Positions 1 through 9,669 of a stretch of DNA of 64,000 nt are shown here, one piece after another. This DNA comes from Roseivirga misakiensis (GTDB lineage: Bacteria; Bacteroidota; Bacteroidia; Cytophagales; Cyclobacteriaceae), in contig NZ_MDGQ01000003.1 in the NCBI RefSeq assembly GCF_001747105.1, positions 930,001-994,000 on the forward strand, given 5' to 3'. Made by a program: the position numbers and the translations under genes. How positions within the stretch are numbered: the stretch's first letter is position 1; each line of letters starts with the position of its first letter. The notes under the pieces were generated by a model. The model was not told the DNA's origin and ran no database searches. It worked only from the letters and a program-made list of their open reading frames with translations.

Positions 1-736
1 CAAAACGGAATTACCAAATACCGAAGGACTTTGGCATGATATAAGCCTATCAGACCTCAATAATGATGGACGTTTGGACATTATAGGCGGCAATCATGGA
101 AATAATAGTCGGCTTAAAGCGGATGCTGATCACCCATTGAGAATGTACATTAACGACTTCGATAAAAATGGAAGCATCGAGCAAATAGTAACTCAATTTG
201 AAGGAGATAAGTCCTACCCCATCACTTTATTGCCAGATTTAGTCAAGCAATTACCAGGTTTGAGGAAGAAATACGTGAAACACGAAAGCTATAAAGACCA
301 AACCATAACAGATATTTTCGAAGCCGTATCCCTAGAAAACTCCATTACGCTGAGCGCAAAAATGCTGGAAACGACCGCTTTCATTCAAGACGAAAACGGA
401 GGCTTCAACAGCATCAGTCTTCCAAACGAAGTACAGTTTTCACAGGTTTTCGCCATACTTCCGACCGATATTAATGGAGACGGCGCCATAGATTTGATTT
501 TGGGTGGAAACCAGACTAGAATGAAGCCCGAAATGGGTATCAATAATGCCTCATATGGCTTAACTTTACTCAACGATGGCAATGGACAATTCAAAGCCCT
601 AAAGCCATCTGAATCAGGTATTTTGGTAAAAGACGATACCCGTCAAATCCAAAAGATTAATCTGGGTGGACAAGCGATATATTTATTTGTCAGAAACAAT
701 GCAAAAAGTATTGGCTACAAAAAAATTGAAGAATGA
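1..736 (+). CDS. VCBS/FG-GAP repeat protein, C-terminal part (5' truncated by window)
   Basis: The reading frame is open from base 2 of the window, so the gene begins upstream; any start inside the window would be internal. The visible ~244 residues match the C-terminal quarter of the two large proteins encoded next. They share the DLNNDGRLD and DINGDGAID calcium-loop motifs, the GGNHG segment, a Tyr-Ile-Asn-Asp-Phe-Asp block and a closing region rich in short beta strands. It is therefore the third, partial member of a tandem family of exported beta-propeller lipoproteins related to the ASPIC/UnbV (CRTAC1-like) group. The stop overlaps the next start as ATGA, which indicates translational coupling. 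The exact ligand is unknown; in Bacteroidota such proteins are often encoded near SusC/SusD transporters. Confidence 0.85.
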   Translation, partial: KTELPNTEGLWHDISLSDLNNDGRLDIIGGNHGNNSRLKADADHPLRMYINDFDKNGSIEQIVTQFEGDKSYPITLLPDLVKQLPGLRKKYVKHESYKDQTITDIFEAVSLENSITLSAKMLETTAFIQDENGGFNSISLPNEVQFSQVFAILPTDINGDGAIDLILGGNQTRMKPEMGINNASYGLTLLNDGNGQFKALKPSESGILVKDDTRQIQKINLGGQAIYLFVRNNAKSIGYKKIEE

Positions 737-1305
737 AGAAGGGATTAATTAGCACGATCATATTAGTGATCATCTTGGCATACACATCGTGCCAACGTAA
801 ATCAGAATATCAAAAGCTGGTAGACACTGAGTTGGCCTCAAATGTGAGACAAGACAGTTTATTCTTAGGTATTAGTCTCCAAATGGACTCTAAAACCTTT
901 TTCGGGCATTGCTGGGAGCTAAATAAAAAAGGCGTACTCACTAATGGTGTCGGGAGCCAGATAAAATATGACGCCAGTGAATACTTCGAACATGACACAG
1001 ATATGTTCTTTTATCCGAAATTTCAGGATAAGAAAATCATTGAAATGCCCATGCATTTCAAATATGCCAATTGGTCGCTGTGGAATGAGGAGCTGAAAGT
1101 AGAAACCTTAATAGAAGAGGTAAAAGCTGCGCTAGTAAACTGGTACGGAGGCGAATTCATAAAAATGGTGAGCGACGATGGTTCAAAAACTGTTTGGGTC
1201 AAAGTAGATGGTAACAGGAGAATCAGAGTTTACCGACAGAGTATTTCATCAGTGGCGGTAGTCATTACTGATCTTTTAGCCCCTGAAAAAGAAGAAAAAT
1301 CATAA
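733..1305 (+). CDS. small lipoprotein of unknown function
   Basis: A 190-residue protein with an N-terminal hydrophobic segment (residues 5-17) ending in TSC, a plausible lipobox that would make Cys20 the lipid-anchored residue. The rest is a mixed alpha/beta domain without a motif I recognise. The ATG overlaps the previous stop by four bases and the next gene starts 13 bases after its stop, so it lies in one operon with the VCBS-repeat lipoproteins and probably acts with them at the cell envelope. No catalytic residues are apparent. The function is not known to me. Confidence 0.8.
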   Translation: MKKGLISTIILVIILAYTSCQRKSEYQKLVDTELASNVRQDSLFLGISLQMDSKTFFGHCWELNKKGVLTNGVGSQIKYDASEYFEHDTDMFFYPKFQDKKIIEMPMHFKYANWSLWNEELKVETLIEEVKAALVNWYGGEFIKMVSDDGSKTVWVKVDGNRRIRVYRQSISSVAVVITDLLAPEKEEKS

Positions 1306-1318
1306 GGCACATCATCAA

Positions 1319-4300
1319 ATGAGATTCTTAAAAACAACCCTTTCTCTTAGTCTTTTGGTGATTCTATTCGGATGCTCAACCCCCACTGATCAGGAGAAAG
1401 TATTTAACAAGTTGACGCCACAGGCATCAGGTGTCTCTTTTACGAATGACCTTCCTTTTGATGAGGAATTCAATATTTACACCTACCGAAATTTCTACAA
1501 TGGCGGAGGAGTAGCTATTGGAGACATAGACAATGACGGTCTAAGCGATATCTACTTCACGGGAAACTTAGTAAAGAACAAACTTTACAAGAATTTAGGA
1601 GACTTAAAGTTTGAAGACATCAGTGAAAAATCGGGTGTATCAGGTCAAAGAGCTTGGAGCACAGGAGTGAGTATGGCCGATGTAAACGGCGACGGATTTC
1701 TAGACATATACGTTTGTAATTCCGGCGATATAGCTGGTGATAACAAGCAAAACGAGCTCTTCATCAACAACGGAAACGGTACATTTTCAGAACAAGCGGA
1801 AGCCTATGGACTAGCCGATAGAGGATTTTCGACGCATGCCGCATTCTTTGATTATGACAGAGACGGAGACTTAGATGCTTACCTCCTCAACAACTCTTAC
1901 ACAGCCATCAAAAGCTTTAATCTTAGGAAAAATGAGCGACCAATTCGCGATGAAGTTGGTGGAGACAAATTATATAGAAACGATAGTGGGAAATTTGTCG
2001 ATGTTAGTGAAGAAGCAGGAATTTATGGTAGTGTTATAGGCTTTGGACTCGGGGTGACCGTTGGTGATATCAATGACGATAACTGGCTCGATATTTTTAT
2101 TTCCAATGACTTCTTCGAAAGAGATTACCTATACATAAACAATGGCGATGGCACATTCTCAGAGTCATTAGAAAATAGCATGCGCTCCATAAGTCAAGCC
2201 TCTATGGGGGCTGATATGGCCGACATTAACAATGATGGCAAATCAGATATTTTCGTTACCGATATGCTACCTGAGCCAGACGAAAGGTTAAAGCAAGTCA
2301 CAACTTTTGAAAGCTGGGATCGCTACGATTATGGTGTCCAAAACGGCTACCACCATCAGTTTATTCGAAATATGCTGCACATGAACAATGGTGATGGAAC
2401 CTACACAGAAGTAGGTAGACTAGCTGGTGTGGAGGCGACTGACTGGAGCTGGGGAGCATTGTTCTTTGATATGGATAACGATGGCTTCAAAGACCTTTTC
2501 GTGGCCAATGGAATTTACCAAGACATCACCGACCTGGATTATTTAAATTTTGCGGCGGATAGTGAAACAAAAGCCAGAACCATCAAACAAGATGGCGTTG
2601 ACTATAAGGCATTAATTGACCCTATGCCTGTAAATCCGATACCAAATTATGCCTACAAAAATCTCGGAAATCTGGCTTTTGAAAACAAAGCAAAAGAGTG
2701 GGGATTAGGAGATCCAGCCCACTCCAATGGATCGGCCTTTGGTGATCTTGATAACGATGGTGATTTGGATCTGGTCGTTAATAACGTTAATGCGCTTTCT
2801 AATATTTTCGAAAACAAAACCTCGGATAATGCCGAAAAGAGCAGCTATTTGAAATTCCAATTAACAGGGAAAGACAAGAATACCTTTGCCATCGGCACCA
2901 AGATAAATATTCGAGCAGGCGACCAACAATTTTACATTGAGCAAGTACCAATCAGAGGATTTCAGTCAACAGTAGATCCGCGACCAAATGTTGGCTTAGG
3001 AGCATTAACTGAAGTGGATTTAGTAGAAGTTACTTGGCCTGATGGTACTAAAACCATCTTGAATAATGTGACAACCAATCAAACATTAGCCCTGAATTGG
3101 GCAGATTCAAAAGCAATGGAAGCTGCAACCGAAGAGACTAAAACGACTCTCTTTACAGTCATAAATGCCGAAGAAGTACTTGACTTTAACCATGAAGAAA
3201 GCAACTTCATTGACTTTGACCGAGACAGGCTTACCTATCACATGGTTTCTAACGAAGGCCCCCAATTTGCCAGTGCTGATGTGAACGGAGATGGACTTGA
3301 AGACCTATTCATTGGCGGCGCAAAAGAACAAGTGAGTGCCATATATATACAAACCACCGATGGGAAATATAAGAAGCTAGAACAACCAGCTTTTGAGCAA
3401 CACAAACTTTCCGAAGATGTAGATGCAACGTTCTTCGACATGGATAACGACGGAGACCAAGACCTAATGGTGGCTAGTGGAGGCAACGAATTCGGATTGG
3501 GCTCCATACAGTTGGCAGATAGGTTATACATCAACAATGGCAACGGACTTTTTGAAGCCAAAGTAGACCCGATACTATCGGCCAATAATTGGAGTACTGG
3601 TACCATCATTCCAACCGACATAAATGGCGATGGCTATATGGACGTATTCGTGGGCTCGCGATTAAGACCATTCTTATACGGCGTTTCTGCCCCAAGCTTT
3701 ATCTTCTTAAATAACAAAAAGGGAGGGTTTGAAAATGCTACCAATGAATTGGCACCCATGCTCAATGATTTAGGAATGGTCACCAGTGCAACTTGGAGCG
3801 ATATCGATCAAGATGGAGATAGCGACTTGGTAGTAGTAGGTGAATGGATGATGCCGACGGTGCTGCTAAATAATAATGGAAAATTCGAAGACATATCTTC
3901 AAAAAGTAATTTGGCAAATCATAGAGGTTGGTATAACAAGGTCCACACAGCCGACCTAGACAACGACGGTGATGATGACTTTATCTTAGGCAACCACGGT
4001 CTAAATTCAAGGTTTAGAGCCTCCGCTACTGAACCTATCAAACTGTACGTCAATGATTTTGATCAAAATGGAAGTGCAGAACAGATATTTACAAGAACGA
4101 TCGACGGAAAAAATCTGCCTTACACCTTGAAACACGAGCTGCAAATGCAGATTCCGGCCATTAAAAAGCGCTACCTGAAATACGAGGCATTTAGAGATCA
4201 AACAATCGAGGATATTTTCACACCAGATCAGTTAGAAAAAGCTGTTGTTTCCGAAGTGAACGATCTAGCGAGTATGATCATGATGAATAATGGTGACGGT

Positions 4301-4627
4301 ACATTCGAAATCGTTAAAATGCCCCTCGAGGCGCAGCTCTCTCCTATTTATGCTGTGAGCACCAATGACTTTAACAACGACGGGAACCTTGATATACTCC
4401 TTGGTGGCAACTTGCACAGAGTTAAGCCACAAGTTGGGAAATACGATGCCAACTATGGCGTGGTCTTACTGGGCGATGGAAAAGGAAACTTTAAAACGTT
4501 GGATAAAAACGAAACTGGTTTGTCCATTTCAGGAGAAGTAAGAGACTTTAAAGTACAGACTTTAAATGGCGAAAAGTACTTGTTGATCGCGATGAATAAC
4601 GAGCCTGTCAAAGCCTATAAGTTTTAG
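1319..4627 (+). CDS. VCBS/FG-GAP repeat lipoprotein with ASPIC/UnbV domain
   Basis: A 1102-residue exported protein. Its signal peptide ends in LFGC, so Cys19 is the likely lipidated residue. About thirteen DxDxDG-type loops (for example DIDNDGLSD, DVNGDGFLD, DMDNDGDQD, DLDNDGDDD) recur along the chain; in FG-GAP/VCBS proteins such loops bind calcium between propeller blades. Around residues 500-590 lies an ASPIC/UnbV-like domain (FAIGTKINIRAGDQ followed by RGFQS and VEVTWPDGT). The architecture is two propeller halves flanking the ASPIC domain. It is followed after 5 bases by a paralogue of nearly the same length. Probable role: surface adhesin or carbohydrate/protein-binding component; the substrate cannot be told from sequence. 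Confidence 0.9.
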   Translation: MRFLKTTLSLSLLVILFGCSTPTDQEKVFNKLTPQASGVSFTNDLPFDEEFNIYTYRNFYNGGGVAIGDIDNDGLSDIYFTGNLVKNKLYKNLGDLKFEDISEKSGVSGQRAWSTGVSMADVNGDGFLDIYVCNSGDIAGDNKQNELFINNGNGTFSEQAEAYGLADRGFSTHAAFFDYDRDGDLDAYLLNNSYTAIKSFNLRKNERPIRDEVGGDKLYRNDSGKFVDVSEEAGIYGSVIGFGLGVTVGDINDDNWLDIFISNDFFERDYLYINNGDGTFSESLENSMRSISQASMGADMADINNDGKSDIFVTDMLPEPDERLKQVTTFESWDRYDYGVQNGYHHQFIRNMLHMNNGDGTYTEVGRLAGVEATDWSWGALFFDMDNDGFKDLFVANGIYQDITDLDYLNFAADSETKARTIKQDGVDYKALIDPMPVNPIPNYAYKNLGNLAFENKAKEWGLGDPAHSNGSAFGDLDNDGDLDLVVNNVNALSNIFENKTSDNAEKSSYLKFQLTGKDKNTFAIGTKINIRAGDQQFYIEQVPIRGFQSTVDPRPNVGLGALTEVDLVEVTWPDGTKTILNNVTTNQTLALNWADSKAMEAATEETKTTLFTVINAEEVLDFNHEESNFIDFDRDRLTYHMVSNEGPQFASADVNGDGLEDLFIGGAKEQVSAIYIQTTDGKYKKLEQPAFEQHKLSEDVDATFFDMDNDGDQDLMVASGGNEFGLGSIQLADRLYINNGNGLFEAKVDPILSANNWSTGTIIPTDINGDGYMDVFVGSRLRPFLYGVSAPSFIFLNNKKGGFENATNELAPMLNDLGMVTSATWSDIDQDGDSDLVVVGEWMMPTVLLNNNGKFEDISSKSNLANHRGWYNKVHTADLDNDGDDDFILGNHGLNSRFRASATEPIKLYVNDFDQNGSAEQIFTRTIDGKNLPYTLKHELQMQIPAIKKRYLKYEAFRDQTIEDIFTPDQLEKAVVSEVNDLASMIMMNNGDGTFEIVKMPLEAQLSPIYAVSTNDFNNDGNLDILLGGNLHRVKPQVGKYDANYGVVLLGDGKGNFKTLDKNETGLSISGEVRDFKVQTLNGEKYLLIAMNNEPVKAYKF

Positions 4628-4632
4628 GCTAA

Positions 4633-7600
4633 ATGAGAAAGCACCTACTTTACCTATCCCTATTTATTTGCCTCGGTTGTGCCGATAAAAGCAAAGAAGC
4701 ACCGGTATTCCAATTATTATCATCCTCTGAAACTGGATTGAACTTCAAAAATGAAATCAACTCGACCAAGGATTTCAATATTCTCGAATATCTTTATTTC
4801 TATAACGGTGGTGGAGTTGCCGCAGGTGATATCAACAATGATGGATTAGTAGACCTCTATTTTACCTCAAACCAAGCGTCAAACAAACTCTATCTGAACA
4901 AAGGCGACCTAAAGTTTGAAGATGTTACAGATCAAGCTGGAGTATCAGGAAATAGTACTTGGTCCACAGGCGTTACGATGGCCGACGTTAATAATGATGG
5001 CTACCTCGACATTTATGTGTCACAAGTAGGTGACTACAAATTGGCAAAGGGTAAAAATGAGCTATTCATTAATAACCAAGACGGTACTTTTAGCGAATCT
5101 GCCGCTTTATACGGACTCGACTTTGTTGGATTTTCGACCCAAGCCGCCTTTTTCGATTATGATAAAGATGGTGACTTAGACATGTACTTGTTAAACCACT
5201 CCATTAAAAATCCAGAGGTATTTACAGAGGCTGAATCAAGAAAAAAAGCAAGTGATCAGGGCGATAAGCTATTTCAAAATCAAGCGAGTGAGGGTTTAGT
5301 AGGATTTAAGGACGTTACGGAAGAAGCTGGCATTTACTCAAGCATAATTGGGTTTGGTTTGGGCATTGCCATCAGCGATATCAATAATGACAATTGGCCA
5401 GATATTTATGTCTCTAACGACTTTACAGAAAATGACTACCTCTATGTAAACAATCAAGATGGCACCTTTTCGGAGCAACTGGAAACTCGGATACAGCACA
5501 CGAGTCGCTTTTCTATGGGAAATGAGATTGCCGATCTCAACAACGATGGGCTGGGTGAAATAATCACCACGGATATGCTCCCTTCAGACCCAACTATTTG
5601 GAAAAAATCCGTAGTGGAAGACAAGTCAGAAGTCTATAAAATTAAACTAGGCTTCGGCTATGGGCATCAGTACGTACGCAATACCCTACAACACAACCTA
5701 GGCAATGGCCAGTTTTCAGACCTCAGCCTTTTTACAAACTCATTCGCCTCCGACTGGAGTTGGTCTCCGCTCATTTTTGACATGGATAATGATGGTTTTC
5801 AAGACATCCACATTACCAACGGCATTTATAAAAGACCAAATGATCTAGATTATCTAAACTACCAATCAGGTGCTAGTGAAATCCGGCAAAAAAGCATGGA
5901 TGAGCTAGAAGAATTCTTGATTGAAACGCTGCCCACCCTCAAAATCTCAAATTACACCGGCCAAAACCTCGGCAATTTCAACATCAAAAATAAAGCTGCG
6001 GATTGGGGGCTAGACCAACCGTCTTACTCCAACGGTTCCACCTATGCCGACTTAGATAATGATGGCGATCTGGAGCTGATTATCAACAATGTGGCGCAAG
6101 AAGCCTTTGTTTATAAAAACACCACGGATTCGAAAAAAGCTTACTTGAAAATTCGTTTTCAGGGACCAGAAAAGAACCCTTTTGGGATTGGGGCAAAAGT
6201 TATGGTTAGAACGGGTGACCAAGTAATGACCAGAGAAAACTTCAATACAAGAGGTTTTCAGTCTGCCACAGCCCCAGAGCTTTATTTTGGACTGGGAAAA
6301 CAATCAAAAAAGATCGATCAGTTGATAGTTATCTGGCCCAATGGTAACGAACAAACGCTCACAAACCTCGACCCAAATAGAACAATAACACTCGATTATA
6401 AAAGTGCTGACCGATCGGTAAGAACAGCGCAGAAACCAAAAACAGCACAACTTGAGAATCTGACCTTACCTTTTGAATTTGTCCATAAAGACGATGAATT
6501 CAACGATTTTGACAGAGAGTATCTAATGCCACGCAACTTCAACCATGAAGGTCCCGCACTGGCCATTGCAGATGTAAATGGAGATGGCCTAGACGACGTT
6601 TATTTTGGTGGCGCTAAAGATCAGGCAGGGGAACTTTGGATGCAAATGGCCAATGGAGAATTCAAAAATAGTCCCTCAACCGTATTTCAACAATTAGCGC
6701 GTGCGGAAGACGTTTCTTCTCACTTTTTTGATGCTGACCAAGATGGCGATCAAGACCTGTATATCAGTACTGGAGGCAATGAATTTCCTGAAGGTCAATT
6801 GTTCTCTTACGACAGGCTTTATCTAAACGACGGCAAGGGAAATTTCCGCTTTTCGCCAAGTGCATTACCACAAATAGGTTCGCAAGGCAAAGCCATAGCT
6901 ATCGAAGATATTGATGGAGATGGTGACCTCGATGTATTTGTAGGCTCCAACATTGTTTCTGGCGCCTATGGCAAAAACCCTCAACATTACTTATTGATCA
7001 ATAATGGCCGTGGTCGTTTTCAAAACGAAATCACTCAAAGGCTAACCAGCCACGAAAATTTGGGCATGCTTAACTCCGCTAAATGGTTTGATTTTGACGG
7101 AGATGGCGATCAAGATTTGGTTATGGCTGGGGAGTGGACTTCGGTTCAGGTTTATGCTAATAATGGGTCTGGACAATTCGAAAAACTGGCAAACGAAATA
7201 TTAGACGCTAACAGTGGCTGGTGGTATAGTTTGTCTATTGCCGATGTAAATCAAGATGGCAAACCGGATATAATCGCTGGAAATCTCGGCCTTAATAGCA
7301 AACTAAAAGCATCTGAAAAAGAGCCAGCTAGGCTTTACCTAAACGACTTTGACGATAATGGTCAAACCGACCCCTTTGTTTTCCATTATCAAAATGGTAT
7401 CGAGTCGCCTTACGCCACACGCGATGATCTGATCAAACAAATGGCAGCGATAAAGAAGCTACATCCGGATTACGGATCGTATGCAGCACTAAAAGGTCCA
7501 GAAGATTTATTGGGTGACAAACTCAATGAAAATACGCTGGTTAAAGAAGCCAAAACGTTTGAGTCTAAGGTTTTCATCAACAAGGGTAATCGTAATTTCG

Positions 7601-7926
7601 AAGCAATTGCTATGCCTCAAGAAGCCCAATACAGCCCCATTATGGATATTATAGCTGATGATATAAACCAAGACGGAGCACAAGACCTTTTACTTTTTGG
7701 AAACAATTTCACCTTTAGAAACGACTACGGCCGAGCGGATGCCAAACCAATTACATTAGTCCTAGGCGATGGAAAAGGAAATTTCACCCACAGTAATGAT
7801 ACGCATCTAAACACTCAGGAGAACTGGGGGGAATATCGATCGGCCGGGAAAATTAATATTAAGGGGCGACAAGCTTATCTTGCCCTCCGAAACAATTCAG
7901 CACCCGTTCTTTTAGGCAATCGCTAA
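4633..7926 (+). CDS. VCBS/FG-GAP repeat lipoprotein with ASPIC/UnbV domain, paralogue
   Basis: A 1097-residue paralogue of the preceding gene. The signal peptide ends in CLGC, giving Cys16 as the lipid anchor. It carries about thirteen DxDxDG-like loops (DINNDGLVD, DYDKDGDLD, DADQDGDQD, DIDGDGDLD) and a central ASPIC/UnbV domain (FGIGAKVMVRTGDQ, RGFQSATAPE, VIWPNGNEQ, about residues 500-590). The collinearity with its neighbour over the whole length indicates gene duplication rather than shared repeats alone. One loop has Glu instead of the final Asp (DLNNDGLGE), a conservative change. It closes the visible run of the operon; the amidase gene starts 66 bases on with no clear terminator between. 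Confidence 0.9.
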   Translation: MRKHLLYLSLFICLGCADKSKEAPVFQLLSSSETGLNFKNEINSTKDFNILEYLYFYNGGGVAAGDINNDGLVDLYFTSNQASNKLYLNKGDLKFEDVTDQAGVSGNSTWSTGVTMADVNNDGYLDIYVSQVGDYKLAKGKNELFINNQDGTFSESAALYGLDFVGFSTQAAFFDYDKDGDLDMYLLNHSIKNPEVFTEAESRKKASDQGDKLFQNQASEGLVGFKDVTEEAGIYSSIIGFGLGIAISDINNDNWPDIYVSNDFTENDYLYVNNQDGTFSEQLETRIQHTSRFSMGNEIADLNNDGLGEIITTDMLPSDPTIWKKSVVEDKSEVYKIKLGFGYGHQYVRNTLQHNLGNGQFSDLSLFTNSFASDWSWSPLIFDMDNDGFQDIHITNGIYKRPNDLDYLNYQSGASEIRQKSMDELEEFLIETLPTLKISNYTGQNLGNFNIKNKAADWGLDQPSYSNGSTYADLDNDGDLELIINNVAQEAFVYKNTTDSKKAYLKIRFQGPEKNPFGIGAKVMVRTGDQVMTRENFNTRGFQSATAPELYFGLGKQSKKIDQLIVIWPNGNEQTLTNLDPNRTITLDYKSADRSVRTAQKPKTAQLENLTLPFEFVHKDDEFNDFDREYLMPRNFNHEGPALAIADVNGDGLDDVYFGGAKDQAGELWMQMANGEFKNSPSTVFQQLARAEDVSSHFFDADQDGDQDLYISTGGNEFPEGQLFSYDRLYLNDGKGNFRFSPSALPQIGSQGKAIAIEDIDGDGDLDVFVGSNIVSGAYGKNPQHYLLINNGRGRFQNEITQRLTSHENLGMLNSAKWFDFDGDGDQDLVMAGEWTSVQVYANNGSGQFEKLANEILDANSGWWYSLSIADVNQDGKPDIIAGNLGLNSKLKASEKEPARLYLNDFDDNGQTDPFVFHYQNGIESPYATRDDLIKQMAAIKKLHPDYGSYAALKGPEDLLGDKLNENTLVKEAKTFESKVFINKGNRNFEAIAMPQEAQYSPIMDIIADDINQDGAQDLLLFGNNFTFRNDYGRADAKPITLVLGDGKGNFTHSNDTHLNTQENWGEYRSAGKINIKGRQAYLALRNNSAPVLLGNR

Positions 7927-7992
7927 CCAGTCTAAGCCTTCCATTAGTATAATTCGGCATAATCATTAAACATCAATCAGTATATTGGTAGG

Positions 7993-9669
7993 ATGATGAA
8001 AACATTGCTGCAATCACTTCTTATCGTGGCCTTTCTTGGACTCCTATCCGCCTGCAAAAGTTCAGATCTGAATTTCACCAAAAAAGATGTTGAAAGTAGC
8101 CAGAAACTAGTTGGTCTAGACATCGATGAAAAATATTTCGGTGATATGCACAGGTATCTGGGGCGAAATAGAGCGGGGTACGATTCCATGAGGAAGTATC
8201 CTATCAACAACGAGACATTTCCTGCCCTAACCTTCGATCCCCACCCTACAGGGTTTGAGTATCCAGCAATTAGAGAGACAAATAACCAATGGAAGATCCC
8301 CACTGGAACCCCATTGCCTGAAAGCGACGCTGAAATCGCCTTTTTGAGCATTCCTGAACTGGCCGATCTTTTACGATCGAAAAAGCTAAGCTCGGAAAGG
8401 CTCACAAAGATATACCTCGATAGAATCGATCGATTTGACGGACAACTGCTGAGTGTTATCACCGTCACAAGAGAACTTGCGCTTAAACAGGCAAAACAAG
8501 CTGATAGGGAAATACAAAGCGGGAACTACAAAGGCTTGCTACATGGAATTCCGTATGGGGTAAAAGATTTGATAGCGGTAAAAGGATACCCCACTACTTG
8601 GGGAGCCGCACCCTATAAAGATCAAATGATCGACTATACGGGAACGGTTGTAAAGAAGCTTGAAGAAAAAGGAGCCGTACTGATCGCCAAGCTAGTATCA
8701 GGCTCCCTGGCCCGGGGAGACGTTTGGTTTGGTGGTAAAACCAAGAATCCATGGGATTTAAAACAAGGTGCTAGCGGATCGTCTGCTGGACCAGGTTCTG
8801 CCACAGCAGCTGGGTTAGTCGCCTTCTCATTAGGAACGGAAACCTTAGGCTCTATTACATCGCCCTCCACTCGAAACGGTATCACTGGCTTAAGGCCAAC
8901 TTATGGAAGAGTAAGCCGAAATGGAACAATGAGCCTGAGTTGGTCTATGGACAAAATAGGTCCAATGTGCAGGTCAGCTGAAGATTGTGAAATCGTTTTT
9001 GACGCCATTTATGGCAAAGATGATCTAGACCCTACTACCAATGACGTGGCTTTTCATCAGGTTAAAAAATCTGCTAGCCAACTGAAAGTGGCGTACCTAA
9101 AAGACGACATTATGGCCGATTCGAGCTCTTCCATGGGTAAAAATCTCATAAAAGGACTGGAAGTACTAAAAGGACTTGGTGTAAACCCATCGGCCGTTTC
9201 ATTGCCTAAGAATTACCCCTTCAACGTTTTTGACATTATTCTACGCGCTGAAGCTGGTGCCTTTTTCGATGAATTAGTCTATTCGAAAGAAGTGGACAAT
9301 ATGGTAGAGCAAAACTATGGCTCACGAGCAAACTCTTTGAGGCAGTCGCGTTTTATTCCAGCTGTAGAATACTTGCAAGCCAATCGGCAACGGCGGCAAT
9401 TGATCGATGATGTTCATCAAATATTCAAAGATTATGATGTGATCATAGCGCCATCTTTCAGAGGAAGGCAACTTTTCATTACAAATCTAACCGGCCACCC
9501 AGTGGTTAGTATTCCCACAGGTTTTGATAATAGAGGCCGACCGACAAGTATGACATTCATCGGTAATTTGTACGATGAAGGCAGTATTTTGGCTTTGGCC
9601 AAAGCATATCAAGCAGAAACAGATTTCGACGAAAAACACCCTCCACTTTTTTCAAAAGCAGACCAATGA
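7993..9669 (+). CDS. secreted amidase-signature family hydrolase (lipoprotein)
   Basis: A 558-residue amidase-signature enzyme with a lipoprotein signal (LLSAC, Cys21). The catalytic Ser-cisSer-Lys set is intact: Lys191 in GIPYGVKDL, the Gly/Ser-rich stretch with Ser263-Ser264 in GASGSSAGPGSA, and the nucleophile Ser287 in GTETLGSIT. The family includes GatA, but the signal peptide and the absence of gatB/gatC nearby argue for a stand-alone periplasmic amide hydrolase. The start is the first of two adjacent ATG codons. The stop overlaps the start of the VOC lipoprotein gene by four bases, so the two are probably made together. Substrate unknown. Confidence 0.92.
   Translation: MMKTLLQSLLIVAFLGLLSACKSSDLNFTKKDVESSQKLVGLDIDEKYFGDMHRYLGRNRAGYDSMRKYPINNETFPALTFDPHPTGFEYPAIRETNNQWKIPTGTPLPESDAEIAFLSIPELADLLRSKKLSSERLTKIYLDRIDRFDGQLLSVITVTRELALKQAKQADREIQSGNYKGLLHGIPYGVKDLIAVKGYPTTWGAAPYKDQMIDYTGTVVKKLEEKGAVLIAKLVSGSLARGDVWFGGKTKNPWDLKQGASGSSAGPGSATAAGLVAFSLGTETLGSITSPSTRNGITGLRPTYGRVSRNGTMSLSWSMDKIGPMCRSAEDCEIVFDAIYGKDDLDPTTNDVAFHQVKKSASQLKVAYLKDDIMADSSSSMGKNLIKGLEVLKGLGVNPSAVSLPKNYPFNVFDIILRAEAGAFFDELVYSKEVDNMVEQNYGSRANSLRQSRFIPAVEYLQANRQRRQLIDDVHQIFKDYDVIIAPSFRGRQLFITNLTGHPVVSIPTGFDNRGRPTSMTFIGNLYDEGSILALAKAYQAETDFDEKHPPLFSKADQ

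Noticed and set aside
3238-3621. 127-residue frame antisense to the VCBS gene
   Set aside because: Composition is that of reversed repeat DNA (Ser/Pro/Met-rich), a shadow of the coding strand.
1319-7926. Possible CRISPR or other DNA repeat array
   Set aside because: The recurring short similarity comes from DxDxDG protein loops with varied codons and spacing, not from conserved DNA repeats.
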